The position numbers were made by a program, and so were the translations under genes. From contig CAZWWH010000003.1 of NCBI GenBank assembly GCA_964637365.1, forward strand, positions 38,149 to 102,148: 64,000 nucleotides of DNA, written 5' to 3'. The notes under the pieces were generated by a model. The model was not told where the DNA came from. It made no database searches and saw only the letters and a program-made list of their open reading frames with translations. Origin of the DNA: Cryptoclostridium sp964637365 (GTDB lineage Bacteria; Bacillota; Dehalobacteriia; UBA7702). Position 1 is the stretch's first letter, and the number at the start of each line of letters is the position of its first letter. Of this stretch, positions 32,861 to 41,763 are shown one piece after another.

Positions 32861-33997
32861 TCAATAGGACTCAATAAAGAGTTTTTTTACCTGCTGCAAA
32901 TGGGGAGTTACAGGATTGGTGGCGGTGCAGGTGTCGTGGAAAGCTCTGTCGGTAAGCTGTTCCAAGGCGCTTTCGTACTCGTCTTTGGGAATATTCAAAT
33001 CCCTGGCGCCGGCGGGCAGCCCCGTTTGACGGCGCAGCTCCACGATGGCGTCAACCAAACGCGCTGTGAGTTCTCGTTCATTTTCACCACCAAAGCCCAG
33101 CATACGGCTGATGACGGCGTATTTTTTCCGCACGGGAATACCGCTGATGGCAATGGCACGGTCAATGCCGCCGTTGAAGGAAATTACCGCCGGCAGGAAC
33201 ACGGAATTGGCGCGCCCGTGAGAAACGTGGAAATGAGCCCCCAAGGCGTGGGCCATGCCATGGCAAAGCCCCAGCTTGGCGTGGTTAAAAGCGATCCCTG
33301 CCATACAAGAGGCATTGAGCATGGCGGTGCGGGCGTCCAGATCCATGCCGTCCTCCACGGCCCGAGGAAGATTGCGGAATACCAGAGACACTGCTTTTTC
33401 CGCCAGTGCGTCGGAAAAATCCGTAGCCAAGGGGGAAACATAGGCCTCCAAAGCGTGGGTTAAAACGTCGAAGCCAGTGTCCGCCGTGACAGAGGGCGGT
33501 ACGCTTTGGGTAAAGCGGGCATCGAGAATGGCGTAATCAGGAAGCATCCCCTCCGCTTCCAGAGGATATTTTGTTTCGTTTTCCGTATCGGTAATTACGG
33601 AAAAGGAGGTCATCTCCGAGCCGGTACCGCTGGTGGTGGGAATGGCAATGGTGATGGGACGGCGACCGTCGTCACAGTTGCCGTAAATCAGACCAATGAG
33701 CTTGGCGGTATCCAACACTGAGCCACCGCCGACAGAAATAATGGCGTCACAACCACTTTCCTTGATATCGGCCACGCCTTTGGCCACAGTGGCGTAGTCG
33801 GGATCGGGAATCACATCGGAGAAGACATGATATTCGGCAGGAATGGCTTCCAACAGAGCGAAAATCTCATTGAGCATACCGGATTCCACCACAAAGCGGT
33901 CGCAGACAATGCAGGCCTTGGTGATGGGAAGGTCGCCGATATGGAACAGAGCTTTATCGCCGCAAAATACTTTTGTTTTTACAATAAAATGATTCAT
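32861..33997 (-). CDS. Iron-containing (type III) alcohol dehydrogenase
   Basis: 378 residues. NAD(P)-binding 'ISVGGGSVLDTAKLIGL' near 95 and the metal-site region 'ADTGFDVLTHALEAYVSP' and 'LCHGMAHALGAHFHVSHGRAN', which supply the Asp and His ligands of type III enzymes. It interconverts an alcohol and an aldehyde; substrate (ethanol, propanol, butanol or a diol) is not predictable. Single gene flanked by the thi operon and an SLH gene, with its own terminator. The region between 33998 and 34156 is AT-rich and holds no other gene. Confidence 0.92.
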   Translation of the reverse strand: MNHFIVKTKVFCGDKALFHIGDLPITKACIVCDRFVVESGMLNEIFALLEAIPAEYHVFSDVIPDPDYATVAKGVADIKESGCDAIISVGGGSVLDTAKLIGLIYGNCDDGRRPITIAIPTTSGTGSEMTSFSVITDTENETKYPLEAEGMLPDYAILDARFTQSVPPSVTADTGFDVLTHALEAYVSPLATDFSDALAEKAVSLVFRNLPRAVEDGMDLDARTAMLNASCMAGIAFNHAKLGLCHGMAHALGAHFHVSHGRANSVFLPAVISFNGGIDRAIAISGIPVRKKYAVISRMLGFGGENERELTARLVDAIVELRRQTGLPAGARDLNIPKDEYESALEQLTDRAFHDTCTATNPVTPHLQQVKKLFIESY

Positions 33998-34156
33998 GCG
34001 ATTGTCTCCGTTTACAGTTATTATGTGTTTTTTATTTGATTCTATGGTGTGCCATAGGGTTTTTCTTTAATAATTTATTATAAATAATATTTAAATTTTT
34101 GTCAATCGTTTCAGCACTATCGTCTAAACCAGTAGCGTTGTTTTGCTAAAGCAACA

Positions 34157-34194
34157 CAAAAAAAGAAGCCCTTCTGTTACAGGAAGGGCTTCTT
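34157..34194 (-). terminator. Terminator of the SLH gene
   Basis: AAGAAGCCCTTCCTG...AGAAGGGCTTCTT stem with TTTTTTTG on the minus strand. Confidence 0.85.
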
Positions 34195-34280
34195 GGCTCA
34201 CCGAAAAACACGATTTTCCACAAGATGTCAGGGGCTTCTATCCGTTAAAATACGATGTCAATGGCCCCTTCATCCTGAGA

Positions 34281-35564
34281 TCAATACACGCCGGACCATA
34301 CCAAAAGATCAATGACCCGGCTGAGAATGGTGGCCATTTGAGCTCTGGTGCAGGTACCCTGGGGAACCAGATTATCACCGATGCCGGTGATGATACCGTA
34401 TTCAGCGCACCAGGTCATGGCTTTTTTGGCATAGCTCTGAACCTTGGATGCGTCATAGAAATAGTCATTGAGGTCGATTTCCGTGGTGTCATCATAGCCC
34501 AAATATTCGGTACAGTATCTGTAGATGAAGGTTGCGGCCTGTTCACGAGTTAAGGCAGCGTTGGGTGCAAAGGTGGTGGCGGTCATACCTTTGGTGATGT
34601 CCTCTGCCACAGCCCAAGTCACAGCATCTTTGGCCCAACTGAATTTCGAGGTCACATCAGTGAAGGGAATGGCGCCGCTGACTTCAGGTTCCCCTTCCAG
34701 ACGGTAGAGCATGGTAACCATCATGGCACGGGTCAGTTGACCTTCGGGAACAAAGGTGGTGGGAGTCATGCCCTGCATGATTTCTCTGGCAGAAACAAAG
34801 TTCACATTGGCTTGGCTCCAATGGCCTTTCATATCAGTGAAAGCAATGCTGTTATCAACATAGGCATAATCAATATTGCCGGTTACGGCAAATACGAGCA
34901 TTTTGTTTTCAGCATCGTATGCGGATTTTGTAATGACGTAGGCGTCGTCACCAATCACTTCAATAGGTACGATGGATTCATTGAGGCTTTCGTCAGATGT
35001 CGTCAGGTAAGCATCAACACCATTGACCCCCTGGAAGGTAAGGGAGGCATACTCCTTCGTCACGTCCATGGCCACAACGAAATGATCTCCAGTGCAGGCG
35101 GGCACTTCGTTATAAAGAAGATTTTCACCGAACATGGAGGTAGAGAAAATCATGCTGTCATTGGTTGCAGCTTTCAGCTTTTCCATCGAAGCCTTGGAAA
35201 CGGCAATTGATTGCGCTTTAGAGCTGTCGTCGGCCATGGTGCCAGCCATGGTCATCAAGGTAATTGCATTCACCTTATTGGCTTTGGCAATTTCCAAAAT
35301 TTTAGCAACCTCTTCATCAGTGTAGGCAGCAGCATATACATTATTAGCGACTGTACCATTGTGAAGCACAACGAGAACCCCATCGCTAATGGCATAACTG
35401 CAATTGTCGTTGATCTTCGTCAGGGCAATGTCGCTGACTTCAGCCGCGGCGTTGCTGATGGAAGAGAGTTCCGCAGTGTCTGCGGTAGCGGCCAAAGCGC
35501 CCATGGAACCAAAGGCCAATACACAGGCAATGACCAAGCACAAAACAAGTAGTTTTTTCTTCAT
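34281..35564 (-). CDS. Secreted SLH-domain protein
   Basis: About 427 residues. Signal peptide (hydrophobic core 'LLVLCLVIACVLAFGSMGALA'), a novel domain of about 210 residues ('VLVVLHNGTVANNVYAAAYTDEE'), then three SLH modules ('FTDMKGHWSQANVNF', 'FTDVTSKFSWAKDAV', 'YFYDASKVQSYAKKAM'). I prefer ATG 35564 because the in-frame ATG at 35576 touches AGGAGG. It is probably a wall-anchored structural or binding protein; no enzyme motif is visible. It has its own promoter and terminator. Confidence 0.88.
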   Translation of the reverse strand: MKKKLLVLCLVIACVLAFGSMGALAATADTAELSSISNAAAEVSDIALTKINDNCSYAISDGVLVVLHNGTVANNVYAAAYTDEEVAKILEIAKANKVNAITLMTMAGTMADDSSKAQSIAVSKASMEKLKAATNDSMIFSTSMFGENLLYNEVPACTGDHFVVAMDVTKEYASLTFQGVNGVDAYLTTSDESLNESIVPIEVIGDDAYVITKSAYDAENKMLVFAVTGNIDYAYVDNSIAFTDMKGHWSQANVNFVSAREIMQGMTPTTFVPEGQLTRAMMVTMLYRLEGEPEVSGAIPFTDVTSKFSWAKDAVTWAVAEDITKGMTATTFAPNAALTREQAATFIYRYCTEYLGYDDTTEIDLNDYFYDASKVQSYAKKAMTWCAEYGIITGIGDNLVPQGTCTRAQMATILSRVIDLLVWSGVY

Positions 35565-35616
35565 TTTTACATTCATCCTCCTAATTTATTTTTGGATAGT
35601 GATTTATGATAGGCTA

Positions 35617-35645
35617 ATTGTACCATAGTTTCATGATTCTGTAAA
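35617..35645 (-). promoter_or_regulatory. Promoter of the SLH gene
   Basis: Minus strand TTTACA (35645-35640), 17 bases, TACAAT (35622-35617). Confidence 0.65.
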
Positions 35646-35765
35646 CATCGTATTAATATTTTTAACGACAAAATTCTACAAAACCAAGGCCGACGGTAAA
35701 AATATAGATTTATAGATTGTAAAAAGAACTAAGATTTCAAGTTTTATGTTAAATACAGCGCTTTA

Positions 35766-35846
35766 CGACGATTGAAGCATGGAACTGAAAGACAACCCCA
35801 TTTCCGCAACAGAAATACACTATGATTCCAAGCATCATGCTTGAGA
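35766..35846 (-). repeat. Dispersed copy of the 94-bp tandem repeat
   Basis: Read on the minus strand it aligns over about 80 bases with the unit at 53382: AAGCATGATGCTTGGA, ATCATAGT, GTTGCGGAAA and GTTCCATGC occur in the same order and spacing. A single degenerate copy upstream of guaB. Confidence 0.75.
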
Positions 35847-35891
35847 ATTTAAATTTTTTAGGAATTATGGAAAAAATATATGAAAACTCCT

Positions 35892-35929
35892 TTGCAAGGC
35901 CTTGCTTTTTTTGTATAATAAGGTATAAT
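35892..35929 (+). promoter_or_regulatory. guaB promoter region
   Basis: Two overlapping candidates: TTGCAA with TATAAT at 35914-35919, and TTGCTT with TATAAT at 35924-35929, each with 16-base spacing. Confidence 0.65.
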
Positions 35930-35975
35930 GAACGGATTATAAAATAATTTTGAAGAATTAGGAGTGAAACGAAAA

Positions 35976-37484
35976 ATGGCATTTTATTATGATGAGCCTT
36001 CCCATACATTCAGTGAATATTTGTTGGTTCCCGGATATTCCTCTTCCCAGTGCATTCCTGCCAATGTATCGTTAAAAACCCCTTTGGTCAAATTTAAAAA
36101 AGGAGAAGAACCCTCCATTTCCATGAATATTCCTCTGATTTCTGCCATCATGCAGTCGGTTTCCGATGACAGAATGGCCATTGCCCTCGCAAAAGAAGGC
36201 GGCGTTTCCTTTTTATACGGTTCTCAAACCGTAGAGCAGCAGGCTGATATGGTGCGCCGCGTAAAAAACCATAAGGCAGGCTTTGTATCCAGTGATTCCA
36301 ATATCGGACCCGAAAATACTTTAGCTGACATTTTAGCGTTAAAGGAAAAAACCGGCCACTCTACCGTGGCGGTAACAGAGGACGGCACTGCCAATGGAAA
36401 AATGATTGGTATTGTCACCAGCCGCGATTACCGTGTCAGCCGCATGGAAAAAACCGTAAAGGTCAAGGAGTTCATGACCCCCATTGAAAAGGTGGTCTAC
36501 GCCAAAGAAGGTACCAGCCTGAAAGAAGCCAACGACATCATTTGGGAACATAAGCTCAATGCCCTGCCCATTCTCGACGACAACCAGAGAATGGTGGCTT
36601 TTGTGTTCCGAAAGGATTACGATTCCCATAAAGAAAACCCCAATGAATTGTTGGACAGCCATAAACGCTATGTGGTAGGCGCCGGGATCAACACCAGAGA
36701 CTACGCCCAGCGTGTCCCCGCTTTGGTGGAAGCAGGCGCCGACGTGCTCTGCATCGATTCCTCGGAAGGGTTTTCTGAATGGCAAAAACTCACCATTGAC
36801 TGGATTCGCGAACATTATGGCGACAGCGTCAAGGTAGGCGCCGGCAACGTCGTGGACGCCGAAGGTTTCCGTTTCCTGGCAGAAGCAGGTGCGGACTTCA
36901 TTAAAATCGGTATCGGCGGCGGCTCCATCTGTATTACCCGTGAAGCGAAAGGGATTGGCCGCGGTCAGGCCACTGCCGTCATCGACGTGGCAAAGGCCCG
37001 TGACGAATATTTCAAGGAAACCGGTGTGTATATTCCCATCTGCTCTGACGGCGGTATTGTTCATGACTACCACATCACCCTGGCCTTGGCCATGGGCTGC
37101 GATTTCTGTATGCTGGGTCGTTACTTCTCCCGCTTTGACGAAAGCCCCACCAACAAGGTCATCGTCAATGGCAACTATATGAAGGAATATTGGGGCGAAG
37201 GTTCCGCCCGTGCCAGAAACTGGCAGCGTTACGACTTGGGCGGCGACGCCAAACTCTCCTTTGAAGAAGGCGTGGATTCCTACGTTCCCTACGCAGGCAG
37301 TCTCCATGACAATGTAGGCATTACCCTGAGCAAAATCAAATCCACCATGTGTAATTGCGGCGCTTTGAATATCCCTGAATTGCAGGAGAAGGCCAAGTTG
37401 ACCTTAGTTTCCTCTGTCAGCATCATTGAAGGCGGCGCCCACGACGTAGTAGTAAAAGACAAAAACACCATCCTTTCCGAATAA
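35976..37484 (+). CDS. guaB: Inosine-5'-monophosphate dehydrogenase
   Basis: 502 residues. A TIM barrel with the active-site loop 'KIGIGGGSICITREAKGIGRGQATA' (catalytic Cys), 'CSDGGIVHDYHITLALAMG' for phosphate binding, and a CBS pair at about 95-220. It oxidises IMP to XMP with NAD, the committed step to GMP. ATG 35976 is preferred over an in-frame GTG at 35964 that overlaps the AGGAG. Single gene with terminator. Confidence 0.95.
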   Translation: MAFYYDEPSHTFSEYLLVPGYSSSQCIPANVSLKTPLVKFKKGEEPSISMNIPLISAIMQSVSDDRMAIALAKEGGVSFLYGSQTVEQQADMVRRVKNHKAGFVSSDSNIGPENTLADILALKEKTGHSTVAVTEDGTANGKMIGIVTSRDYRVSRMEKTVKVKEFMTPIEKVVYAKEGTSLKEANDIIWEHKLNALPILDDNQRMVAFVFRKDYDSHKENPNELLDSHKRYVVGAGINTRDYAQRVPALVEAGADVLCIDSSEGFSEWQKLTIDWIREHYGDSVKVGAGNVVDAEGFRFLAEAGADFIKIGIGGGSICITREAKGIGRGQATAVIDVAKARDEYFKETGVYIPICSDGGIVHDYHITLALAMGCDFCMLGRYFSRFDESPTNKVIVNGNYMKEYWGEGSARARNWQRYDLGGDAKLSFEEGVDSYVPYAGSLHDNVGITLSKIKSTMCNCGALNIPELQEKAKLTLVSSVSIIEGGAHDVVVKDKNTILSE

Positions 37485-37503
37485 TTTTTATGATAAAGCA
37501 ATC

Positions 37504-37538
37504 AAAGCAGTGCCGTTTTCAGCGCTGCTTTTTATTTT
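37504..37538 (+). terminator. guaB terminator
   Basis: AAAGCAGtGCcgttttcaGCgCTGCTTTTTATTTT, about 20 bases after the stop. Confidence 0.8.
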
Positions 37539-37588
37539 ATCAGCGAAGTGCTTTAACACTACATTTTTTGGGAAATGGGCATTAAAAA

Positions 37589-37819
37589 TCATTGCATCTT
37601 ATCCCCAGAGAAAGCCATAAATACAATGATTCCTACAATGACCATGGAAAAAAAGACCAGTACGGCAATTTCACCGCTTATGGTTCCCGATTTAAAAAGT
37701 ACGCCGATCATAAGCCCGATCCATCCGGTATATAAAAGACACCCACCGCCCCCAAGGCGTCCGTCATCTGTTTTCTCAATGTCGCTATGATACTTACATT
37801 CTGTATTTTTATTTGACAT
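37589..37819 (-). CDS. Small membrane protein, unknown function
   Basis: 76 residues from ATG 37819, six bases after AAGGAGG. A hydrophilic N-terminus with 'DGRLGGGGCLLYTGW' is followed by two transmembrane helices ('IGLMIGVLF' and 'IAVLVFFSMVIVGIIVFMAF'). No family recognised. The good ribosome-binding site and membrane pattern support a real gene. Confidence 0.6.
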   Translation of the reverse strand: MSNKNTECKYHSDIEKTDDGRLGGGGCLLYTGWIGLMIGVLFKSGTISGEIAVLVFFSMVIVGIIVFMAFSGDKMQ

Positions 37820-37853
37820 CCAATTCCTCCTTCCCGTTGTTTCCAAGGGAAAT

Positions 37854-37894
37854 AAAAAGTGCTGTGCCCCAAAACGGGTACACAGCACTTTTAT
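37854..37894. terminator. Terminator-like hairpin
   Basis: AAGTGCTGTG...CACAGCACTT with A-run before and TTTT after, so it can act on either strand. It lies between the small membrane protein gene and the candidate ncRNA promoter. Confidence 0.6.
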
Positions 37895-37962
37895 GATAAA
37901 ATAAAGGCTTATCACAATGGAGATAATGCAAACCTACCACACGTCAAAATACGGTAAATCCC

Positions 37963-37991
37963 TTGCAAAACGCAGGTAATTCACGTATAAT
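37963..37991 (+). promoter_or_regulatory. Strong promoter of the candidate ncRNA
   Basis: TTGCAA, 17 bases, TATAAT. No open reading frame begins downstream before a terminator at 38211-38238. Confidence 0.75.
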
Positions 37992-37997
37992 GTACAC

Positions 37998-38238
37998 GTG
38001 CGGTGTGAGTCAAAAACTCTTGGCTTTGGGTGTGTGGACCCTGGCTGACCTCTGAAATGTTGGCGCATTTCAGGGGATGCCGCATCTTTATTATATTTTA
38101 TCCATTTCCCAAGACCGAACAGTAATCTGTTCGATGGTCTGAATATAACACAGATTACCAAATTTTGCAAGAATTTTCTTGTTTGCGCCAATTTCATAGA
38201 AACAAAGAAACGATGCTGTCAAAAGACAGCACTTTTTT
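37998..38238 (+). ncRNA. Candidate structured non-coding RNA or parA leader
   Basis: About 240 nt between a consensus promoter and a terminator (TGCTGTC-aaaa-GACAGCA then TTTTTT). Visible stems: TGCGG at the start with CCGCA near +85, GAGT/ACTC, GGGT/ACCC, an 11-bp stem CCTCTGAAATG/CATTTCAGGGG with a 6-nt loop, and AACAG-taat-CTGTT inside AGACC...GGTCT. I cannot match it to a known riboswitch, SRP RNA or RNase P; length would suit 6S RNA but I do not see enough of its pattern. It may also be an attenuating leader for parAB. Confidence 0.5.
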
Positions 38239-38354
38239 ACCTTTTGTAAACATATGTTCTATAATAAATTTCGTCTTTGTTTTTCTATGGTCCTGTGCTA
38301 TAATAAAATAGAAGAACATGGAAAAAGAAACAACCTTGGCGGAAAGGAAATAAA

Positions 38355-39128
38355 ATGGCAAAAGTAATCGTCATTGCGAACCAAAAAGGCGGTGTAGGCA
38401 AAACCACAACTGCGGTGAACCTTAGTGCTTATTTGGGACATCATCATAAAAAAACCCTGCTAGTGGACATGGATCCCCAGGGAAATGCAACCAGCGGCGT
38501 GGGCATTGACCGCAAGGGCTTGGAGCATTGCGTTTATGATTCTCTCATCAACGACGTGCCGGCCAAGGCCCTTATTATCAAAACCCCCTTTGAAAAACTG
38601 GAGGTTCTCCCCTCCTCCCGCCAGCTGGGCGGCGCTGAAATTGAGCTAGTGGATGAAAGTAACCGGGAAAAGAAATTAAAAGAACAGATTGACCGTCTGC
38701 GGGATGACTATGACTTTATTATCATTGACGCTCCGCCGACCTTAGGCCTTTTGACATTAAACGGCCTCAACGCCGCTGACAGTCTTCTGGTTCCGCTACA
38801 ATGTGAGTATTACGCTTTGGAGGGGTTGGGAGACATCACCAACACCTTTCAACTGGTGAAACGCCACATGAACCCGAACTTGGAGTTAGAGGGGGTTCTT
38901 TTGACGATGTACGATGGCCGCACCAATCTTTCCCAGGAGGTGGCCGAGGAGGTGCGTGCTCATTTTAAGGACAAGGTCTTCAAAACGGTGATTCCCAGAA
39001 CCGTGCGGCTTTCTGAGGCCCCCAGCTACGGTGTACCGATTTTGGAATATGATCCCAAATCCAAGGGAGCCGAGGTATACGACGCATTGGCGAAGGAGGT
39101 AATCAAACATGGCAAAAAGCGGAAATAA
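38355..39128 (+). CDS. parA: Chromosome-partitioning ATPase ParA (Soj)
   Basis: 257 residues. Deviant Walker A 'KGGVGKTTTAVNLSA', 'LLVDMDPQGNATSG' and 'DFIIIDAPPTLGLLT' mark a chromosomal ParA/Soj. It works with ParB on origin segregation and can regulate DnaA. AAGGAAA precedes the ATG. Its end overlaps parB by 20 bases, so the two are translationally coupled. Confidence 0.97.
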   Translation: MAKVIVIANQKGGVGKTTTAVNLSAYLGHHHKKTLLVDMDPQGNATSGVGIDRKGLEHCVYDSLINDVPAKALIIKTPFEKLEVLPSSRQLGGAEIELVDESNREKKLKEQIDRLRDDYDFIIIDAPPTLGLLTLNGLNAADSLLVPLQCEYYALEGLGDITNTFQLVKRHMNPNLELEGVLLTMYDGRTNLSQEVAEEVRAHFKDKVFKTVIPRTVRLSEAPSYGVPILEYDPKSKGAEVYDALAKEVIKHGKKRK

Positions 39129-40047
39129 GCGGGGCTTAGGCCGTGGCTTAGGAGCATTGATTCCCGAAGCCGAGGAAAATTTTATCATGGAGTCTCCTGC
39201 CAAATCACCTCAACCTCATGTGGCAGAGACCGACAGTGAAAATCCCGCCATGGTGGCCATATCTAAAATCAAGGCCAGCTCAGAACAGGCACGCAGAAAT
39301 TTTGAAGACGAAAAAATGGAGGAGCTTACAGAGTCCATTCGTCGCCATGGCGTATTGCAGCCCTTGGCGGTACGGATCAAGGGGAACGGCTATGAGTTAA
39401 TCGCAGGGGAGCGGCGACTTCGCGGCGCCAAAGCAGCAGGATTAAAGGAAGTACCCATTATCGTCATTGATGCCGATGATCACAAAGCGGCGGAGCTGGG
39501 ACTTATTGAAAATCTCCAGCGTGAGGACTTGGGACCTATCGAAGAGGCCCTGGCTTTCCACCGCATGATGGAGGAATATCACTATACCCAAGAAACATTA
39601 AGTGAGACTTTGGGAAAAAGCCGCAGCTATGTGGCGAATTCTCTGCGTCTTTTATCCCTAGGAGAAAAGGAACGGAAATATTTGGAACGAGGCGATATTT
39701 CGCCTGGTCACGGACGTGCCATTCTTTCCGTGAAAACTCCCGAGGGTCGCATCTTCTTGCTGGATGAAATTTTGAAGCGCGGTCTTTCAGTGCGCCAAGC
39801 AGAAGAGATGGCAAAACGAATCAACAAAGTTGGCAGTGGCGAGCCGAAACCTGCCCCGAAAAGGCCCCAACCTGCCACCGTCTACCAACAGCAAATGGAG
39901 GATAAGCTTCGTCAACGCTTTGGCACTAAGGTGAAGATCCGCGGCACGGAACAGGGTGGTAAAATTGAAATTGACTATTACAGTGAAGACGATTTAAACC
40001 GAATATTATCCTTAGTCATCGAAGAAGAAAAGTCACTTCTAGAATAA
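39109..40047 (+). CDS. parB: Chromosome-partitioning protein ParB (Spo0J)
   Basis: 312 residues. CTPase/ParB N-terminal domain with 'QPLAVRIKGNGYELIAGERRLRGAK' and 'GLIENLQREDLGPIEEA', a helix-turn-helix around 'YTQETLSETLGKSRSYVANSLRL', and a C-terminal dimerisation domain. It binds the two parS sites located just after its own gene and spreads to load SMC. Origin-proximal position fits. Confidence 0.97.
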   Translation: MAKSGNKRGLGRGLGALIPEAEENFIMESPAKSPQPHVAETDSENPAMVAISKIKASSEQARRNFEDEKMEELTESIRRHGVLQPLAVRIKGNGYELIAGERRLRGAKAAGLKEVPIIVIDADDHKAAELGLIENLQREDLGPIEEALAFHRMMEEYHYTQETLSETLGKSRSYVANSLRLLSLGEKERKYLERGDISPGHGRAILSVKTPEGRIFLLDEILKRGLSVRQAEEMAKRINKVGSGEPKPAPKRPQPATVYQQQMEDKLRQRFGTKVKIRGTEQGGKIEIDYYSEDDLNRILSLVIEEEKSLLE

Positions 40048-40186
40048 TAGTGGCTAAAATATTATATTTTGTTAAGAAACCGCAGAAGCAATTATGGTGC
40101 GACTGCGGTTTTTTGTACTCTATGGTTTTATATGAAGCGTCATCAAAGTCCTATCTAGGATTAGGAAATAAAACATTGTCCATCAA

Positions 40187-40202
40187 TGTTTCACGTGAAA
40201 CG
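40187..40202. promoter_or_regulatory. parS site 1
   Basis: TGTTTCACGTGAAACG, 15 of 16 bases of the consensus parS palindrome, 140 bases after parB. Confidence 0.95.
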
Positions 40203-40224
40203 ATATCTTATGACAATCCCCAAT

Positions 40225-40240
40225 TGTTTCACGTGAAACA
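40225..40240. promoter_or_regulatory. parS site 2
   Basis: TGTTTCACGTGAAACA, a perfect parS, 22 bases after site 1. Confidence 0.97.
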
Positions 40241-40408
40241 TCGAAACGTGAAAAAATACAAAATCTCGCTGCAAAAAAGAATTGTGGAACCTTGGCAGAA
40301 ATGTAATCCATAAAGAATCACTATTCAGCGTGAAAATCTGATATTGATGAATATTTGGCGTAAAATGTTATAAACTATATTATTAATGAAATATTCCGTG
40401 GAGGGCCT

Positions 40409-41551
40409 ATGATATATTTCGACCATGCAGCTACTTCATACCCCAAACCTCCCGAGGTATTGGAGGAAGCGGCCAAAGTAATAAAGCATTTTGCCGGAAA
40501 TCCCGGCAGGGGGGATTACGCATTGGCCAAAGACAGCGGCCATTATCTCTATCAGGCCAGAAAAACCGTGGCAGAATTCCTGGGGATTCGCCCCAGCAGC
40601 AATTTAATTTTCACTGATGGTTGTACAACTTCGGCAAATGTCCTGCTCAAGGGCTATTTGCGGCAGGGTGATCATGTCGTTTTTTCTTCCATGGAGCATA
40701 ACGCAAATTGGCGGCCGCTGAAAGCCCTAGAATCCAGAGGAATTTCTTTAACGAAGGTAAATGTATTGGGCGATGCAAAATCGGCCGTTTCTCGTCTCGA
40801 GGGCGCGTTGACACATTCTACCAGGCTTTTTGTAGCCGTTCATGGCTCCAATGTCAGCGGAGATTTACTGCCGCTGGAGGAATTGACAGAATGCGCACAC
40901 CGTTATGGCATAAAGGTATATTGCGATATGGCTCAAACAGCGGGATTCCTTCCCATGAATCTTTCCTCCTTGGGAGTAGACTTTGCATCCTTCGCCGGGC
41001 ATAAAAGTCTTTTGGGACCTGGCGGCGTGGGTATGCTCTATATCAAAGACGAAAAGGATGTGGCGCCTCTAAAGCATGGTGGCACGGGCATGCATTCCGA
41101 ATCCCCGGATATGCCGGAATTTTTACCGGATCGACTGGAAAGTGGCACCCCAAACCTGATGGGGATCGGCGGTCTGATGGGTGGCATCCGATATATTAAG
41201 AACCGAGGCGTCGAACAAATCAACCGCCACGAAATTTCATTGACAGAACGTTTCTTGGCCGGGTTAGAACAAATGGATCATGTAACGGTTTATGGTCCCC
41301 AATGTGGTATGCCGCGAGTTCCGGTGGTGTCACTGAACGTTGGGAATTTATCACCGCACAAGACATCTCAGCACCTGGAGGAAAAGGCAGAAATCGCCGT
41401 CCGATCTGGTTTGCATTGTTCCCCTTTGGCCCACGAAACCTTGGGAACCCTGGGCCGCGGTACAGTGCGGTTTAGCTTTGGTTACCATAATACGGAAGAA
41501 GAAGTGGACACTGCGTTGGAAGTTCTCAATGATTTAAAATTTATTATATAA
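40409..41551 (+). CDS. Cysteine desulfurase-like aminotransferase class V enzyme
   Basis: 380 residues, PLP-dependent. 'YFDHAATSYPKPPEV' at the start, the PLP lysine in 'SFAGHKSLLGPGGVG' and the catalytic cysteine in 'VRSGLHCSPLAHETLG' fit the group II cysteine desulfurase (SufS/Csd-like) family. It would mobilise sulfur or selenium from cysteine or selenocysteine; partner proteins are not adjacent. GGAGG precedes the ATG. Repeat copy 2 begins five bases after the stop. Confidence 0.9.
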   Translation: MIYFDHAATSYPKPPEVLEEAAKVIKHFAGNPGRGDYALAKDSGHYLYQARKTVAEFLGIRPSSNLIFTDGCTTSANVLLKGYLRQGDHVVFSSMEHNANWRPLKALESRGISLTKVNVLGDAKSAVSRLEGALTHSTRLFVAVHGSNVSGDLLPLEELTECAHRYGIKVYCDMAQTAGFLPMNLSSLGVDFASFAGHKSLLGPGGVGMLYIKDEKDVAPLKHGGTGMHSESPDMPEFLPDRLESGTPNLMGIGGLMGGIRYIKNRGVEQINRHEISLTERFLAGLEQMDHVTVYGPQCGMPRVPVVSLNVGNLSPHKTSQHLEEKAEIAVRSGLHCSPLAHETLGTLGRGTVRFSFGYHNTEEEVDTALEVLNDLKFII

Positions 41552-41555
41552 AAAA

Positions 41556-41755
41556 CGGGACGTCACGTCCCGCTCAGATTGTCGAAAACCCAGTTTTTCG
41601 GCAAGATGACAGCCTGTCAAGAAAGGCTTAGAATTAGTAAAACTTCCTGAGCTGCGGACACGACGCGTACAAAATAGTACTCAAGTGGTCGCATGCTCAG
41701 GAATTTTGCTGATGATCAGACTTTATCGGCAGGCTGAACGGGACGTGACGTCCCG
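41556..41755. repeat. Structured dispersed repeat, copy 2 (cleanest copy)
   Basis: Left palindrome CGGGACGT-c-ACGTCCCG (41556-41572), core 41575-41736, right palindrome CGGGACGT-g-ACGTCCCG (41739-41755). The two palindromes are reverse complements of each other, differing only at the centre base. The core has the TTGTCGAAAA/TTTTTCGGCAA hairpin, AGCCT/AGGCT, the 9-bp TTCCTGAGC/GCTCAGGAA stem and an inner GTAC-aaaata-GTAC loop. AGCCTG can also pair with CAGGCT at the core's end. It lies between two convergent genes. Confidence 0.88.
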
Positions 41756-41763
41756 CTTCTTAT

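Noticed and set aside
37998..38238. Firm assignment as 6S RNA
   Set aside because: Length fits, but I cannot see the closing stem plus large central bubble clearly enough.
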